Source: SIG307 sp045596385 (GTDB taxonomy: Bacteria; Bacillota; Clostridia; Lachnospirales; Lachnospiraceae). Taken from it: a stretch of DNA of 64,000 nt. The position numbers and the translations under genes are program-made. Shown here in pieces: positions 51,103-59,958 of the stretch (positions are counted from its first letter, which is position 1; every line of letters begins with the position of its first letter). The DNA lies in contig JAZOCC010000008.1 of NCBI GenBank assembly GCA_045596385.1, positions 1 to 64,000 of the forward strand. Direction: 5' to 3'. Below the pieces are notes generated by a model. It did not search any database. It was not told where the DNA came from and worked only from the letters and a program-made list of their open reading frames with translations.

Positions 51103-51131
51103 TTGACATCTAAATCAGAGCGTGGTATACT
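51103..51131 (+). promoter_or_regulatory. Strong promoter of infC-rpmI-rplT
   Basis: TTGACA at 51103-51108, 17-bp spacer, TATACT at 51126-51131: nearly consensus. Confidence 0.9.
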
Positions 51132-51137
51132 TTAAGA

Positions 51138-51263
51138 GCTGTGTAAGCAAAAGCAGAGTATCCGCTCTCACCTTCCGCGTACATTGTACTGCAAAAAGGT
51201 CTGGTTAAGATGATTTCCCGAGGACGGGATTATTAGGCGGATAATCTGTGATTATCCGCCTTT
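51138..51263 (+). promoter_or_regulatory. infC leader with attenuator hairpin (L20-leader-like)
   Basis: The leader begins ~7 bases after the -10 box and contains AGAGTATCCGCTCTCACC. It ends in a very stable hairpin GGCGGATAATC-TGT-GATTATCCGCC (51236-51260) followed by TTTCT, about 65 bases before the infC start. In Firmicutes this operon is controlled by L20 binding to its leader, and a terminator placed before infC fits that model. Fold details beyond the hairpin were not computed. Confidence 0.75.
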
Positions 51264-51325
51264 CTATGTCTATTGATATAAAAGGCACAAAACGATCTCA
51301 TATTATTATACGGAGGTACAAAACC

Positions 51326-51832
51326 ATTAGCGAGTTAATGTTGAACGAGCAAATCAGAGACAAAGAGATCCGTCTGGTTGGTGAAGACGGCGAACAGCTT
51401 GGTATCATGTCTGCAAAGGACGCATTGAAGATGGCGAAGGAAGCCAATCTTGACCTTGTTAAGATTGCGCCGACCGCGAAGCCGCCGGTATGCAAGATTG
51501 TCGATTACGGTAAGTACCGTTACGAGCAGGCAAGACGTGAGAAGGAAGCTAAGAAAAAGCAGAAAGTAACCGAAGTAAAAGAGATTCATCTGTCTCCGAA
51601 TATCGATGTGAACGATTTGACCACCAAGGCAAATCAGGCACGTAAGTTCGTGGAGAAGGGCAATAAGGTAAAGGTTGCGCTTCGTTTCCGCGGTCGTGAG
51701 ATGGCACATATGGCAACCGGTAAGGAAGTGTTGGATTCCTTCTTTGAGAAGCTTTCCGATGTTGCTGTAGTAGAAAAGCCGGCTAAGTTAGAAGGCAGAA
51801 GCATGATTATGGTGCTTGCCGAGAAGCGGTAA
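51326..51832 (+). CDS. infC: Translation initiation factor IF-3, with AUU start codon
   Basis: Binds the 30S subunit and proofreads start codon selection. The 168-residue protein has the N-terminal domain LNEQIRDKEIRLVGEDGEQLGIMS, the IAPTAKPPVCKIVDYGKYRYE linker, and the C-terminal KEIHLSPNIDVNDL...VKVALRFRGREM domain. The only codon at proper distance (eight bases) from GGAGGT (51312-51317) is ATT at 51326; the next ATG lies 20 bases away. IF-3 genes often use AUU, which lets IF-3 limit its own synthesis. Confidence 0.93.
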   Translation: MSELMLNEQIRDKEIRLVGEDGEQLGIMSAKDALKMAKEANLDLVKIAPTAKPPVCKIVDYGKYRYEQARREKEAKKKQKVTEVKEIHLSPNIDVNDLTTKANQARKFVEKGNKVKVALRFRGREMAHMATGKEVLDSFFEKLSDVAVVEKPAKLEGRSMIMVLAEKR

Positions 51833-51914
51833 AAGTTGCATGAACGCACAGTATTGTGCTTCAGACAGATAATTATTATTACGGCGCCAGCCGTACCATG
51901 AAGGAGGATTCACC

Positions 51915-52112
51915 ATGCCGAAGTTAAAGACAAATAAGGCAGCAGCAAAGCGTTTTACAATGACGGGTACCGGTAAGTTAAAGAGAATGAAGACCGGTAA
52001 GCAGCATATCTTAACCAAGAAGTCTTCCAAGACGAAGAGAGATTTAAGAAAAGCTACCATGACCGATAAGACGAACGAAAAGAATATGAAGAAGATTTTA
52101 CCTTATCTCTAA
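51915..52112 (+). CDS. rpmI: 50S ribosomal protein L35
   Basis: A 65-residue basic protein starting MPKLKTNKAAAKRFTMTGTG, the canonical L35 N-terminus, and ending MKKILPYL. AAGGAGG precedes the start. It lies between infC and rplT, the conserved order. Confidence 0.97.
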   Translation: MPKLKTNKAAAKRFTMTGTGKLKRMKTGKQHILTKKSSKTKRDLRKATMTDKTNEKNMKKILPYL

Positions 52113-52139
52113 GATTTGGTGTAAAGGAGGCAAAACAGA

Positions 52140-52496
52140 ATGGCAAGAGTTAAAGGCGGTTTAAACGCAAAAAAGAGACATAATAGAGTATTAAAGCTGG
52201 CTAAGGGTTACAGAGGTGCCAGAAGTAAGCAGTACAGAATTGCAAAGCAGTCTGTTATGAGAGCTCTCACTTCTTCTTTCGCAGGTAGAAAGGAAAGAAA
52301 GAGACAGTTCAGACAGTTATGGATTGCTCGTATCAATGCAGCAGCAAGAATGAACGGTCTTTCCTACAGCAAGTTCATGTACGGTTTGAAGTTAGCTGAG
52401 GTTGAGGTTAACAGAAAGATGCTTTCCGAGATGGCTATTAACGATCCGGAAGGTTTCGCAGCATTAGTTGAAGTTGCAAAGGCTAAGCTTGCTTAA
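52140..52496 (+). CDS. rplT: 50S ribosomal protein L20
   Basis: A 118-residue basic protein starting MARVKGGLNAKKRHNRVLKL, with the AKGYRGARSKQYRIAKQ and LWIARINAAARMNGLSYS blocks typical of L20. It assembles early into the 50S subunit and, in Firmicutes, represses this operon through its leader. AAGGAGG precedes the start. Confidence 0.97.
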   Translation: MARVKGGLNAKKRHNRVLKLAKGYRGARSKQYRIAKQSVMRALTSSFAGRKERKRQFRQLWIARINAAARMNGLSYSKFMYGLKLAEVEVNRKMLSEMAINDPEGFAALVEVAKAKLA

Positions 52497-52510
52497 TGAA
52501 TGAACGAAAC

Positions 52511-52542
52511 GGCTCTCGCATGTTTTATGCGAGGGCTTTTTT
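52511..52542 (+). terminator. Terminator of infC-rpmI-rplT
   Basis: GGCTCTCGCAT pairs with ATGCGAGGGC, followed by six T. Confidence 0.92.
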
Positions 52543-52677
52543 GTCCTTTTGGGATTGGTAGGAGAACGTAACTCTCTTTTTTGAACGTATATTTATGAAT
52601 TTGTTCTTGAGTTTATAACATTACTCGTGATAAGATGAGAATGGATAAATCAATCGTACTGATAGGAGGGAGCGTTT

Positions 52678-53619
52678 ATGAAGTTAAAATTCACATTATT
52701 ACTGTTTATTCCAATCGCATTATGCTTGATTGGTTGTGACCACGGAAGAATAGAACCTGAACCGGCGCCTACTCCGACACAAACACTTGAGTCTGAATTG
52801 ACTATTGAACCGCAACCAACAATGTCAGAAAAAGATATTTATTTCATGGAGAAGGAGCAAAGAGAAGAAGAGAGAAAAGCACTCTTGGTGACTCCAACAC
52901 CGGGACCGGAACCGTATGCTTTGTCAGATACGGAAAAGGAAGTAAAGGTTGGAGATGTTGTGACCTTTGGAGCGTATTGTCATTATAATAATATGTATGA
53001 TGTTTACTATGATAATAATCCATTAAAGTGGCTGGTATTGGAAAGAAGTGATGAGAAAGTTTTATTAATATCATTGCAATGTGTTGATATTTTTCATTAT
53101 GTTAGCCGTGATGCATGCCTTGAACAAAAGAATATGGAATTTGTATGGGAAAACAGTTCGATAAGGAAATATTTAAATCATGCACTAATGTATTTAATGT
53201 TTCAACAAGAGGAGTTGTCGTGTATTTGTGAAACAGTAGTTCAAACAGCCGATAATCCGATATATGGAACCGATGGCGGCGAGGATACAACAGATTATCT
53301 GTTTCTTCTAAGCATAGAGGAGGCACAAAAATATTTTTCCACAGATTTAGAAAGAAGAACGCAAATTGTGCCGGATGTGGAGCTTCCGCAATATGATTTA
53401 ATGCCACATCAACATTATTTAAACACGACTGATTATTATGATTGGTGGCTCCGTAGTCCTGGTGAAAGTTCAGAAAAAGCGGCTTGTGTCGGTAGGTTTG
53501 GAGATATAATGATGGAGGGACAAGGGGTAGATACTGAAGAGGTCTCCATCCGCCCAGCTATGTGGATTGATTTGAACAAGGTAAAGGGAGTCGGTTTGGA
53601 GATGAGCTTGGAGGAATAA
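52678..53619 (+). CDS. Lipoprotein with DUF6273-like domain
   Basis: A 313-residue protein. Signal peptide with lipobox CLIGC (Cys20), a short Pro/Thr/Glu linker, then from about residue 88 a domain beginning VKVGDVVTFGAY with PLKWLVLERSDEKVLLISL, NSSIRKYLNH, and near the end YDWWLRSPGESSEKAACVG with SIRPAMWIDL. This combination (WLRSPG...VRPAxWI) is the DUF6273 pattern common in gut Firmicutes surface proteins; function unknown. AGGAGGG precedes the ATG. The coding sequence is AT-rich relative to its neighbours. Confidence 0.78.
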   Translation: MKLKFTLLLFIPIALCLIGCDHGRIEPEPAPTPTQTLESELTIEPQPTMSEKDIYFMEKEQREEERKALLVTPTPGPEPYALSDTEKEVKVGDVVTFGAYCHYNNMYDVYYDNNPLKWLVLERSDEKVLLISLQCVDIFHYVSRDACLEQKNMEFVWENSSIRKYLNHALMYLMFQQEELSCICETVVQTADNPIYGTDGGEDTTDYLFLLSIEEAQKYFSTDLERRTQIVPDVELPQYDLMPHQHYLNTTDYYDWWLRSPGESSEKAACVGRFGDIMMEGQGVDTEEVSIRPAMWIDLNKVKGVGLEMSLEE

Positions 53620-53669
53620 GGTGCACTATCATTATCGCAAAGAAAGAAGAATAAAAGGAGTATAAGGAC

Positions 53670-53802
53670 GGCAATGAGCCAACCTCGAGAATGCTGTGCA
53701 TTCCCTCGGTCGCGGCAGTCGCTGCGATAAAAACACAAGAACCCCGGTTGAGAACATGAAGTTCTCCCCGGGGTTCTCGCGTCCTTATTCTTAGCTCGTT
53801 GC
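53670..53802 (+). repeat. Structured repeat, full copy B (possible non-coding RNA or terminator element)
   Basis: Closing stem GCAATGAGC (53670-53678) with GCTCGTTGC (53794-53802); the change from copy A is a G-U pair in plus-strand RNA. Then come an ACC..GAATG/CATTC..GGT hairpin, CGCGGC-AGTC-GCTGCG (53711-53726, again G-U), the linker ATAAAAACACAAGA, a GAACCCCGG/CCGGGGTTC hairpin (53739-53776), and CTTA before the closing strand. It occupies most of the 295-bp gap after the lipoprotein gene. Confidence 0.8.
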
Positions 53803-53914
53803 TAACGCGAACATTAGAAAACGATTAGAAAACCTTAATTACCTTCTAACTTGAACTTTGGCAGGGTGTAGGGTAAAATAAAGACAAGTCAGAAACAGTG
53901 AAAGGGGATTTTTT

Positions 53915-54571
53915 ATGAGAGAGAAACTGGCGAATATTTTATGGGGATTGCTGTGGATTGTCATCGGCGTCTTCGTGTTCGGAAAGGTCATGGGCTTTTG
54001 GGATGTTCCGGTGTTGTTTCCGGGGTGGTGGACGTTGCTTATCATTTTCCCAAGTTTTGTGAGTATGATTAAAAACGGCGTACGACCGGTGAATTCCATT
54101 TTTATGTTGTGCGGTGTGCTTCTGCTTTTGGAACGGAATCAAATCATAGCAAGCGGAACACTGGGGAAGATTTTAGTTCCGGCTATCTTTTTTGTTATCG
54201 GAGTGTGTATTTTGTTCCGGAGTCTGTTCGGAGGAACGAAGCGGCATTATAACGGTAACGAAGGTTACTCCGCAACCTTTGCCGGTAATGTGGTAACGGC
54301 GACGGAGTCACCGTTTACGGGTTGTGAAGCAGATGCGGTGTTTGGCGGTCTGGATTTGGATTTGACCGGTGTAACCATAGAGGACGGTGCAGTAATCGAA
54401 GCCTCTGCGATTTTCGGTGGAATCGATATTAAGGTACCGGCCGGTGTGAATGTAAAGGTAAAGCGCACGGAACTGTTCGGCGGAGCAAAGAATCATGTCA
54501 GCAATCAAAGCGGGGCACCGGTGTTGTATGTGAATGCATTATGTATGTTTGGAGGAGTGGATATTAAATGA
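53915..54571 (+). CDS. LiaF-like membrane protein (DUF5668 plus LiaF C-terminal domain)
   Basis: A 218-residue protein with four hydrophobic segments in the first ~115 residues (ILWGLLWIVIGVFVFG, WWTLLIIFPSFVSM, IFMLCGVLLLLE, ILVPAIFFVIGVCILF) and a beta-rich C-terminal domain (DAVFGGLDLDLTGVTIEDGAVIEASAIFGGIDIKVP). This is the LiaF/YvqF layout; LiaF tunes the LiaRS cell-envelope stress response. No LiaRS genes are adjacent. The stop overlaps the next start (ATGA), so the two are coupled. Confidence 0.85.
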   Translation: MREKLANILWGLLWIVIGVFVFGKVMGFWDVPVLFPGWWTLLIIFPSFVSMIKNGVRPVNSIFMLCGVLLLLERNQIIASGTLGKILVPAIFFVIGVCILFRSLFGGTKRHYNGNEGYSATFAGNVVTATESPFTGCEADAVFGGLDLDLTGVTIEDGAVIEASAIFGGIDIKVPAGVNVKVKRTELFGGAKNHVSNQSGAPVLYVNALCMFGGVDIK

Positions 54572-55554
54572 ACGGAGTACAAAAGGTAATTAAGTATTGT
54601 GCCATGGCTTTTGCCATCTTTTTATCGGTCGTGATTCTCGGTACGATTGTTTCTGTAGTGATGGGCGTAACCACCGGAATTGCGGGGGTAAACTTTTTAA
54701 TGGAAGGCGATAAGGAGCGCATTAACATAGCAGAGGAATATTCCTTAGAGGAAGCAAAAGAGCTCGGTATTACGGAGATTCTTGTGGATTGTAATGCGGA
54801 AATCGCAGTTGTACGGGGGGATAAGCTTTCCATTGAGGCAGTGGATGTAACCGAGGATTATGTGATTCGTCAGAATAACGGAAAGTTCAGTATTGTACAA
54901 GACAGACCGGAGATTAAAATCGGCTTCTGGTTTGGAAACTCCTCGGATCGTGAGAAGGTCATGGTGACGATTCCGGCGGAGCTTTCTACGGAACAGGTGA
55001 AGATTCTGAGTGGGGCCGGTACGGTGGCTGTGACGGATGTGGAGACAGAGTATCTTTTTGTGGACAGTGGTTCCGGAAAAGTTACCGCGGAGAATGTAAC
55101 CGCGAAGCGTATGTATGTGGACAGCGGTTCCGGACGTGTGACCATTGTGGGAGCCAAGATGCATGAGACCGAGATTAACAGTGGTTCCGGCGGTATTAAG
55201 GTGGAGGAGTCTAAGTTGGGCAAGCTGCTTTTGAATAGTGGTTCCGGTACGGTACGTATGGAGAATGTGGACGCTATGGAAGCCAAGGTGGATACCGGCT
55301 CCGGTACGGTTTCTTATACGGGCGTTCTGACCGGTGCCTGTGAGTTTGAAACCGGAAGCGGTGGTCTTACCCTTCGCCTGGACGGAAAGGAAGAAGACTA
55401 TAAGGTGAAAGCGGAGTGCGGCTCCGGAACCTTCCGTATCAACGGTAAGAAGGTGGATGACGGAAGTTACGGTATGAATGTAAAGGGTGAGATTTTGATT
55501 GATTCCGGCAGCGGTTCGGTGAACGTGGAATTTAACACGTCGGTGGAAGAGTAA
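54568..55554 (+). CDS. DUF4097-family repeat protein
   Basis: A 328-residue protein with an N-terminal membrane segment (~10-35) and a long beta-helix-like region. In that region a ~20-residue unit recurs with SGSG/SGSGG turns (VDSGSGKVTAENV, VDSGSGRVTIVGA, INSGSGGIKVEES, LNSGSGTVRMENV, VDTGSGTVSYTG). This is the DUF4097 pattern of stacked strands. It is often encoded beside LiaF-like or anti-sigma proteins; a role in envelope stress sensing is inference. Coupled to the LiaF-like gene by a 4-base overlap. Confidence 0.85.
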   Translation: MNGVQKVIKYCAMAFAIFLSVVILGTIVSVVMGVTTGIAGVNFLMEGDKERINIAEEYSLEEAKELGITEILVDCNAEIAVVRGDKLSIEAVDVTEDYVIRQNNGKFSIVQDRPEIKIGFWFGNSSDREKVMVTIPAELSTEQVKILSGAGTVAVTDVETEYLFVDSGSGKVTAENVTAKRMYVDSGSGRVTIVGAKMHETEINSGSGGIKVEESKLGKLLLNSGSGTVRMENVDAMEAKVDTGSGTVSYTGVLTGACEFETGSGGLTLRLDGKEEDYKVKAECGSGTFRINGKKVDDGSYGMNVKGEILIDSGSGSVNVEFNTSVEE

Positions 55555-55607
55555 GTAAAAAGGTGGGAGTAGGAGTTCGGAAATTTTAGAATGAGATAAT
55601 AGAGTCT

Positions 55608-55660
55608 GGGACATAAGAAAACGGGTTACTCGTATTTGCGAGCAACCCGTTTTTGTGTCC
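55608..55660. terminator. Bidirectional terminator between the DUF4097 gene and luxS
   Basis: ACGGGTT-A-CTCG pairs with CGAG-C-AACCCGT (55621-55650), and the stem extends into GGACATAAGAAAA/TTTTTGTGTCC. Runs of T occur on both strands. Confidence 0.88.
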
Positions 55661-55670
55661 GGAAAAAGAC

Positions 55671-56147
55671 TTATTTCGGATACACCATACGCTCAGGCGT
55701 GATGTTTTCTAAAGTTTCCAGATATTTCTTTCCGTAGTAATTTGCCATCGGCAGATTCATATCCAAATAATTTCCGCATTCGATGGCAGAAGCTCCCGGA
55801 ATATCTCCCGTATAGTCGCAAATAAAGGCGAATAATTCCTGAAGAAGCGGGAGAATGTCTGCGGATTCGTAATCACCTGCGAGCAGGAGATAGAAGCCGG
55901 TACGACAGCCCATCGGTCCGAAGTAGACGATGCGGGAACCGAATTCTGCGTGGTTGCGAAGGAAGGTTGCTGCCAAGTGCTCGATGGTGTGTACCTCGGC
56001 GGTATTCATGACAGGCTCCGCATTCGGTCTTGTGACACGTAAATCAAAGGTGGTTACAACGGAATCGCCTACCGCATCCTTGCGGGATACGTAAACGCCC
56101 GGTAAAAGGGTCAAATGGTTAATGGTAAAGCTTGCAATCGGTTTCAT
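55671..56147 (-). CDS. luxS: S-ribosylhomocysteine lyase
   Basis: Splits S-ribosylhomocysteine into homocysteine and the autoinducer-2 precursor, in the activated methyl cycle. The 158-residue protein has the zinc site His-x3-His as EVHTIEHLAATFLRN and the Cys of ASAIECGNYLDMNL, plus the GPMGCRTGFYLL motif with the catalytic Cys. I start at the ATG 56147, seven bases after AAAGGAG; a TTG two codons earlier is also open. It lies 18 bp after the PBP gene and is probably in its transcript. Confidence 0.95.
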   Translation of the reverse strand: MKPIASFTINHLTLLPGVYVSRKDAVGDSVVTTFDLRVTRPNAEPVMNTAEVHTIEHLAATFLRNHAEFGSRIVYFGPMGCRTGFYLLLAGDYESADILPLLQELFAFICDYTGDIPGASAIECGNYLDMNLPMANYYGKKYLETLENITPERMVYPK

Positions 56148-56165
56148 GAACAATCTCCTTTGTGC

Positions 56166-59030
56166 TTAATGAAAAACTACAGGTGCCTGAGGCGGAGCCG
56201 GAGGAACTGTATTATCCGGTATTACAGGTGTATCATCTCCCGGTAACGGTAGTGCCGGTGTCGGTGCCTGGGTAACGGTCGGATCTACCGGATTTAATGG
56301 GTCCGGTGTTGCATCCGGGTCAAACGGATCCGGTATTACCGAACTCTCGTTGTGGATGTAACAAACGGAATCCTCGCCGGTTGGGAGCAGGTTCGGGGTA
56401 TCAGAAGTGGTATACTCGATAACATTTCCTTCCCAGTCTAACAATTCCGGCTCGGTTTTAATCAGAAGTACTTTTTCGATGACATCTTCTTTCGGACAAT
56501 TCGGCCCGGCAAGTTTCTCGGTCAGCCAGCAAAGAGAAGCTTTGATGTGAACATCACATTTCTCAAGCGGTACGGTGCCTTTTGCAAAATATTCCGTGCG
56601 AACGGTAGAACCGCCTTCGGCATGGTCACAGACGCCGTCCACTGCCAACTTTCCGGACTTGGTACAAATCTTTGCGGTAACGACGGAATCCGGTTTTGTG
56701 AATTCCTTATACGGGAGTTCCTTTTCTGCGTGAATCCGTTCCATAATCGTACGCCAGATATCCTGCTGGTAGTACTGATTAATCTGGGAAAAGTTGTTAT
56801 CGAAACCGGACCAGACGGAAGCAGTATAGTAAGGAGTATATCCGCAGAACCAAAGGTCGTTGTTGTTGGAAGCGGTACCGGTTTTACCTGCCACCGGCAT
56901 TTTGTAATCCTTAAACTTTAAGCGGCTTCCCGTTGCCATTCCGGTGCCTCCTGTAACTGTATCCTGCATGGCACTTGTTAAAAGATATGCCGTAGAGGTT
57001 TTAATAACCTGGGAGGATTCCGGTTCGTTAGAAAGGATTACTCTGTCGTCATGGTCTAATACCTTTGTGTATAAATACGGTTTGTTGTAGATACCGTTGT
57101 TTGCGATGGTTGCATAAGCGGCTGTAAGCTCCATGTTGGTAACACCGTCGGTCAGGCCACCCAATGCTAAGGAAAGGTTGATGTCCGTGTAGGTCTGACC
57201 GGTAGTCTCATCGTAACGGGTATCTACCAGAGTGGAGAAGCCCAGTTTCTTTAAATAATTAAAGGAAATCTGAGGAGAAACCTGCTCCAGAGCTTTTACC
57301 GCAACAATGTTCATGGAATAGGAGATACCGCGGCGGATGGTGTTTAAGCCGTAGAACGGTCCGTTAAAGTATTCCTTGTTTCCTTTTGCCCACCAGTTTA
57401 TAACTTCTTTCTGGGAGTTCGGATAATAATACGGGGCGTCGTCAATCGGGGTGGTCAATGTCATGCCCGCACTGTCAATGGCCGGCAGGAAGGAAGCAAG
57501 CACCTTAAAGGTGGAGCCTACCGCACGGGTGGTGGTGGTGGCACGATTTAATGTACGGCTACCGGTTTTCTCGCCACGTCCGCCTACCAGAGCAATGACT
57601 TGTCCGGTAGAGTGGTCCATAATACAGAAGGATGACTGTGGCTGCGGGGTAAAGGTACGGCGTTCTCCGAGGACGGTGTCGCCCGGTTCTTCAGACCCCT
57701 CCGGTGCTTCGGTTACATGAGCGGCATAAAACTCATCCAAATATGCGGTCATGGCTTCGTCACTGGCACAAAGAAGTTGATAAACGCCTTGATTTAACTG
57801 AACAACGACATTAGAGTCGCCCTTGAATCCGTCAAAATAAGAGATTAAATCAGAAAGCTGGTAGTGAACTGCGGTTCCGTCCGGCTTTTGGACGGAGAGG
57901 GCATAGTTCAGTTCATAAAGGGAGCCTTCCTTGGAACCGGTACCGAAGGCCGGGAACATAGATTCGTCGGTGTAAACTTCGTCGCAGATCGATTGTATTT
58001 GGCGGTCCTGAGTGGTATATATTTTTAATCCTCCGGTATATACCATAGAGGTGGCCTGTGCCTGAGTGTAGCCCTTGCGTTCTACCAGGTCGTTAATAAC
58101 CGCATCGATAACCGCGTCGGTAAAGTAGCTGTAGTAGGAGTTTTCTGTCTTTTCCTGGGCTACCATCTGGATACGGCTGTACGGATCGTCAGCCATGGCC
58201 TCGTCGTATTCCTCCTGGGTGCAGAGACCGTTTTTTAACATAAGCTCCAGACATTTATCACGACGCACTTTGTTGTCCTCCGGATAGTGAATCGGATTCT
58301 GGAAGGTCGGAGAGTAAGGAATGGCAGCCAGTACGGTAACCTCCGAGAGGGTAAGGTCTTTGGCGTCCTTACTGAAATAAACCTTTGCCGCTGTCTGAAG
58401 ACCGTAAGCGGTGTTGCCGTAGTTGACGGTGTTAATGTAATATTCAAGAATGGTATCCTTGGATAATCTGCTTTCCAGTTCTACAGCAAGGAACTGCTCC
58501 TGTATTTTACGGGAAAGTTTCACAATCGGGTTGTCCTCATTACCGCCGCCGAATACCTGGTTTTTGAGGAGCTGCTGGGTAATGGTACTTGCACCGAAGT
58601 CAAGACTTTTGGTGGTCAGGTTGGATACCAGAGCTCGCATGATACCTCGCATATCAATGCCTGCGTGTTCGTAGAAACGTTCATCCTCCATTGCAACAAA
58701 CGCATACTTAATATGTTCCGGGAGTGTAATGATTTCCACGTAGTCACGGTTGGCCTCTACGCCGGCCAAAATCTCCGCATGGGTACCGTCTCTGTAATAG
58801 GTATTGGAAGCGTAGCCGGAAGGAACCACGTTAATCAGGTCGATGCTCGGTACGGTGGCGGAAAGACCGTTAACGATACCGGCAACTGCAGCAACACCCA
58901 CTGCCACAACGAATACGACTCCAAGCAGGAATAAACGGAAGGCCGTTACATTTAGCTTGGTGGAGAAACGCTTGGAGCGGGTCTTTAGATTTCTTATTTT
59001 TTTATTGGTTTCTTCTTTACTGAAATTCAT
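56166..59030 (-). CDS. Class A penicillin-binding protein (PBP1A-type)
   Basis: Bifunctional peptidoglycan synthase, 954 residues. Cytoplasmic basic start, membrane anchor (~28-52), glycosyltransferase domain with the catalytic Glu in MEDERFYEHAGID and DFGASTITQQLLKN. The transpeptidase domain has GSTFKV (SxxK), SYSMN (SxN) and GKTGTAS (KTG). The long C-terminal tail (~875-954) is rich in Pro, Asp and Thr (PDPFDPDATPDPLNPVDPT) and is presumably disordered outside the cell. GGAAGGG precedes the start. luxS follows. Confidence 0.94.
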   Translation of the reverse strand: MNFSKEETNKKIRNLKTRSKRFSTKLNVTAFRLFLLGVVFVVAVGVAAVAGIVNGLSATVPSIDLINVVPSGYASNTYYRDGTHAEILAGVEANRDYVEIITLPEHIKYAFVAMEDERFYEHAGIDMRGIMRALVSNLTTKSLDFGASTITQQLLKNQVFGGGNEDNPIVKLSRKIQEQFLAVELESRLSKDTILEYYINTVNYGNTAYGLQTAAKVYFSKDAKDLTLSEVTVLAAIPYSPTFQNPIHYPEDNKVRRDKCLELMLKNGLCTQEEYDEAMADDPYSRIQMVAQEKTENSYYSYFTDAVIDAVINDLVERKGYTQAQATSMVYTGGLKIYTTQDRQIQSICDEVYTDESMFPAFGTGSKEGSLYELNYALSVQKPDGTAVHYQLSDLISYFDGFKGDSNVVVQLNQGVYQLLCASDEAMTAYLDEFYAAHVTEAPEGSEEPGDTVLGERRTFTPQPQSSFCIMDHSTGQVIALVGGRGEKTGSRTLNRATTTTRAVGSTFKVLASFLPAIDSAGMTLTTPIDDAPYYYPNSQKEVINWWAKGNKEYFNGPFYGLNTIRRGISYSMNIVAVKALEQVSPQISFNYLKKLGFSTLVDTRYDETTGQTYTDINLSLALGGLTDGVTNMELTAAYATIANNGIYNKPYLYTKVLDHDDRVILSNEPESSQVIKTSTAYLLTSAMQDTVTGGTGMATGSRLKFKDYKMPVAGKTGTASNNNDLWFCGYTPYYTASVWSGFDNNFSQINQYYQQDIWRTIMERIHAEKELPYKEFTKPDSVVTAKICTKSGKLAVDGVCDHAEGGSTVRTEYFAKGTVPLEKCDVHIKASLCWLTEKLAGPNCPKEDVIEKVLLIKTEPELLDWEGNVIEYTTSDTPNLLPTGEDSVCYIHNESSVIPDPFDPDATPDPLNPVDPTVTQAPTPALPLPGDDTPVIPDNTVPPAPPQAPVVFH

Positions 59031-59084
59031 GATAATCCCTTCCTTACATACTTTCTATAAAAAGCTTTTCCGTAAATTGAAACG

Positions 59085-59741
59085 TTATTCGGAAAAGAAT
59101 ACAGGCGTATTGTCAATCATGCAAAACCATACCGGATTCTGTTCGGTGATTTCCGCTTTTCCGGAGGTGGCTTCCGTGACCTTTTTGATGAAGGCGGAGC
59201 GGGTATCCGGAGTAGTAAGTACCGTGCAGGTAACGATATCGGTGTACAAGGTATCCTGTGTGAACAGCTCCATCTGGGCAACAATATATTGAAGCTTTCC
59301 GATGCTGTTGTAATCGGTTATCACGGTAACGGGGATGCCGTAGCGCTTTTCTGTGACGGTACTGGCTTCAAGGCCGGCTTTCGTAGCAGCCTGATAGGCC
59401 CGGACCAGTCCGCCGGTACCGAGGAGAGTGCCACCGAAGTAGCGTGTCACTACCACACAGACGTTGTGAACATCTTCTGCAAGAAGAACATCAAGCATCG
59501 GACGTCCTGCGGTTTTTTGTGGCTCGCCGTCATCGCTGCAACGGGCGGTTTCGTGGCGCATACCCAGAGTGTAGGCAGAACAATTGTGGGACGCATCCCA
59601 GTATTGCTTTTTCATTTGCTCGATAAAGGCAAGAGCGTCCTCCTCCGAGGTAATCGGAATGACGGTGGCAATAAAGCGGGATTTCTTTTCAACAATCTCT
59701 CCCGTGCCGCCCCGGTAAACAATTCGGTACGCCTCAGACAT
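59085..59741 (-). CDS. yigZ: YigZ/IMPACT-family protein (UPF0029)
   Basis: A 218-residue protein. The N-terminal domain has the UPF0029 signature (KKSRFIATVIPI, then ASHNCSAYTLG, CSDDGEPQKTAGRPMLDVL, VVVTRYFGGTLLGTGGLVRAY). The C-terminal domain is ferredoxin-fold-like (DUF1949). Eukaryotic IMPACT regulates the GCN2 kinase; the bacterial role is unclear. AAGGGAG precedes the ATG. Just upstream of the PBP gene on the same strand. Confidence 0.9.
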   Translation of the reverse strand: MSEAYRIVYRGGTGEIVEKKSRFIATVIPITSEEDALAFIEQMKKQYWDASHNCSAYTLGMRHETARCSDDGEPQKTAGRPMLDVLLAEDVHNVCVVVTRYFGGTLLGTGGLVRAYQAATKAGLEASTVTEKRYGIPVTVITDYNSIGKLQYIVAQMELFTQDTLYTDIVTCTVLTTPDTRSAFIKKVTEATSGKAEITEQNPVWFCMIDNTPVFFSE

Positions 59742-59958
59742 AACGGTTCTCCCTTCGAAAAATAGGAGTTCCCGGGGGAACTCTTGGTGTTTTTACATGA
59801 AAACAGTATATCAAAAACGGGCGGATACTGCAAGAATATTAGGAGATTTAATAAATTTGTAATACCTCTTTACAAAAAGAAAAACTGCGGATATACTATA
59901 AAGGTATGCGGGAATATGGGAGGAAAGACCCCGACAAACAGAGAAAGGACCTGTTGTT

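Noticed and set aside
53670..53802. Simple terminator as full explanation of repeat B
   Set aside because: A terminator needs one hairpin; here a long-range closing stem and conserved islands outside the hairpin are shared with a copy 31 kb away.
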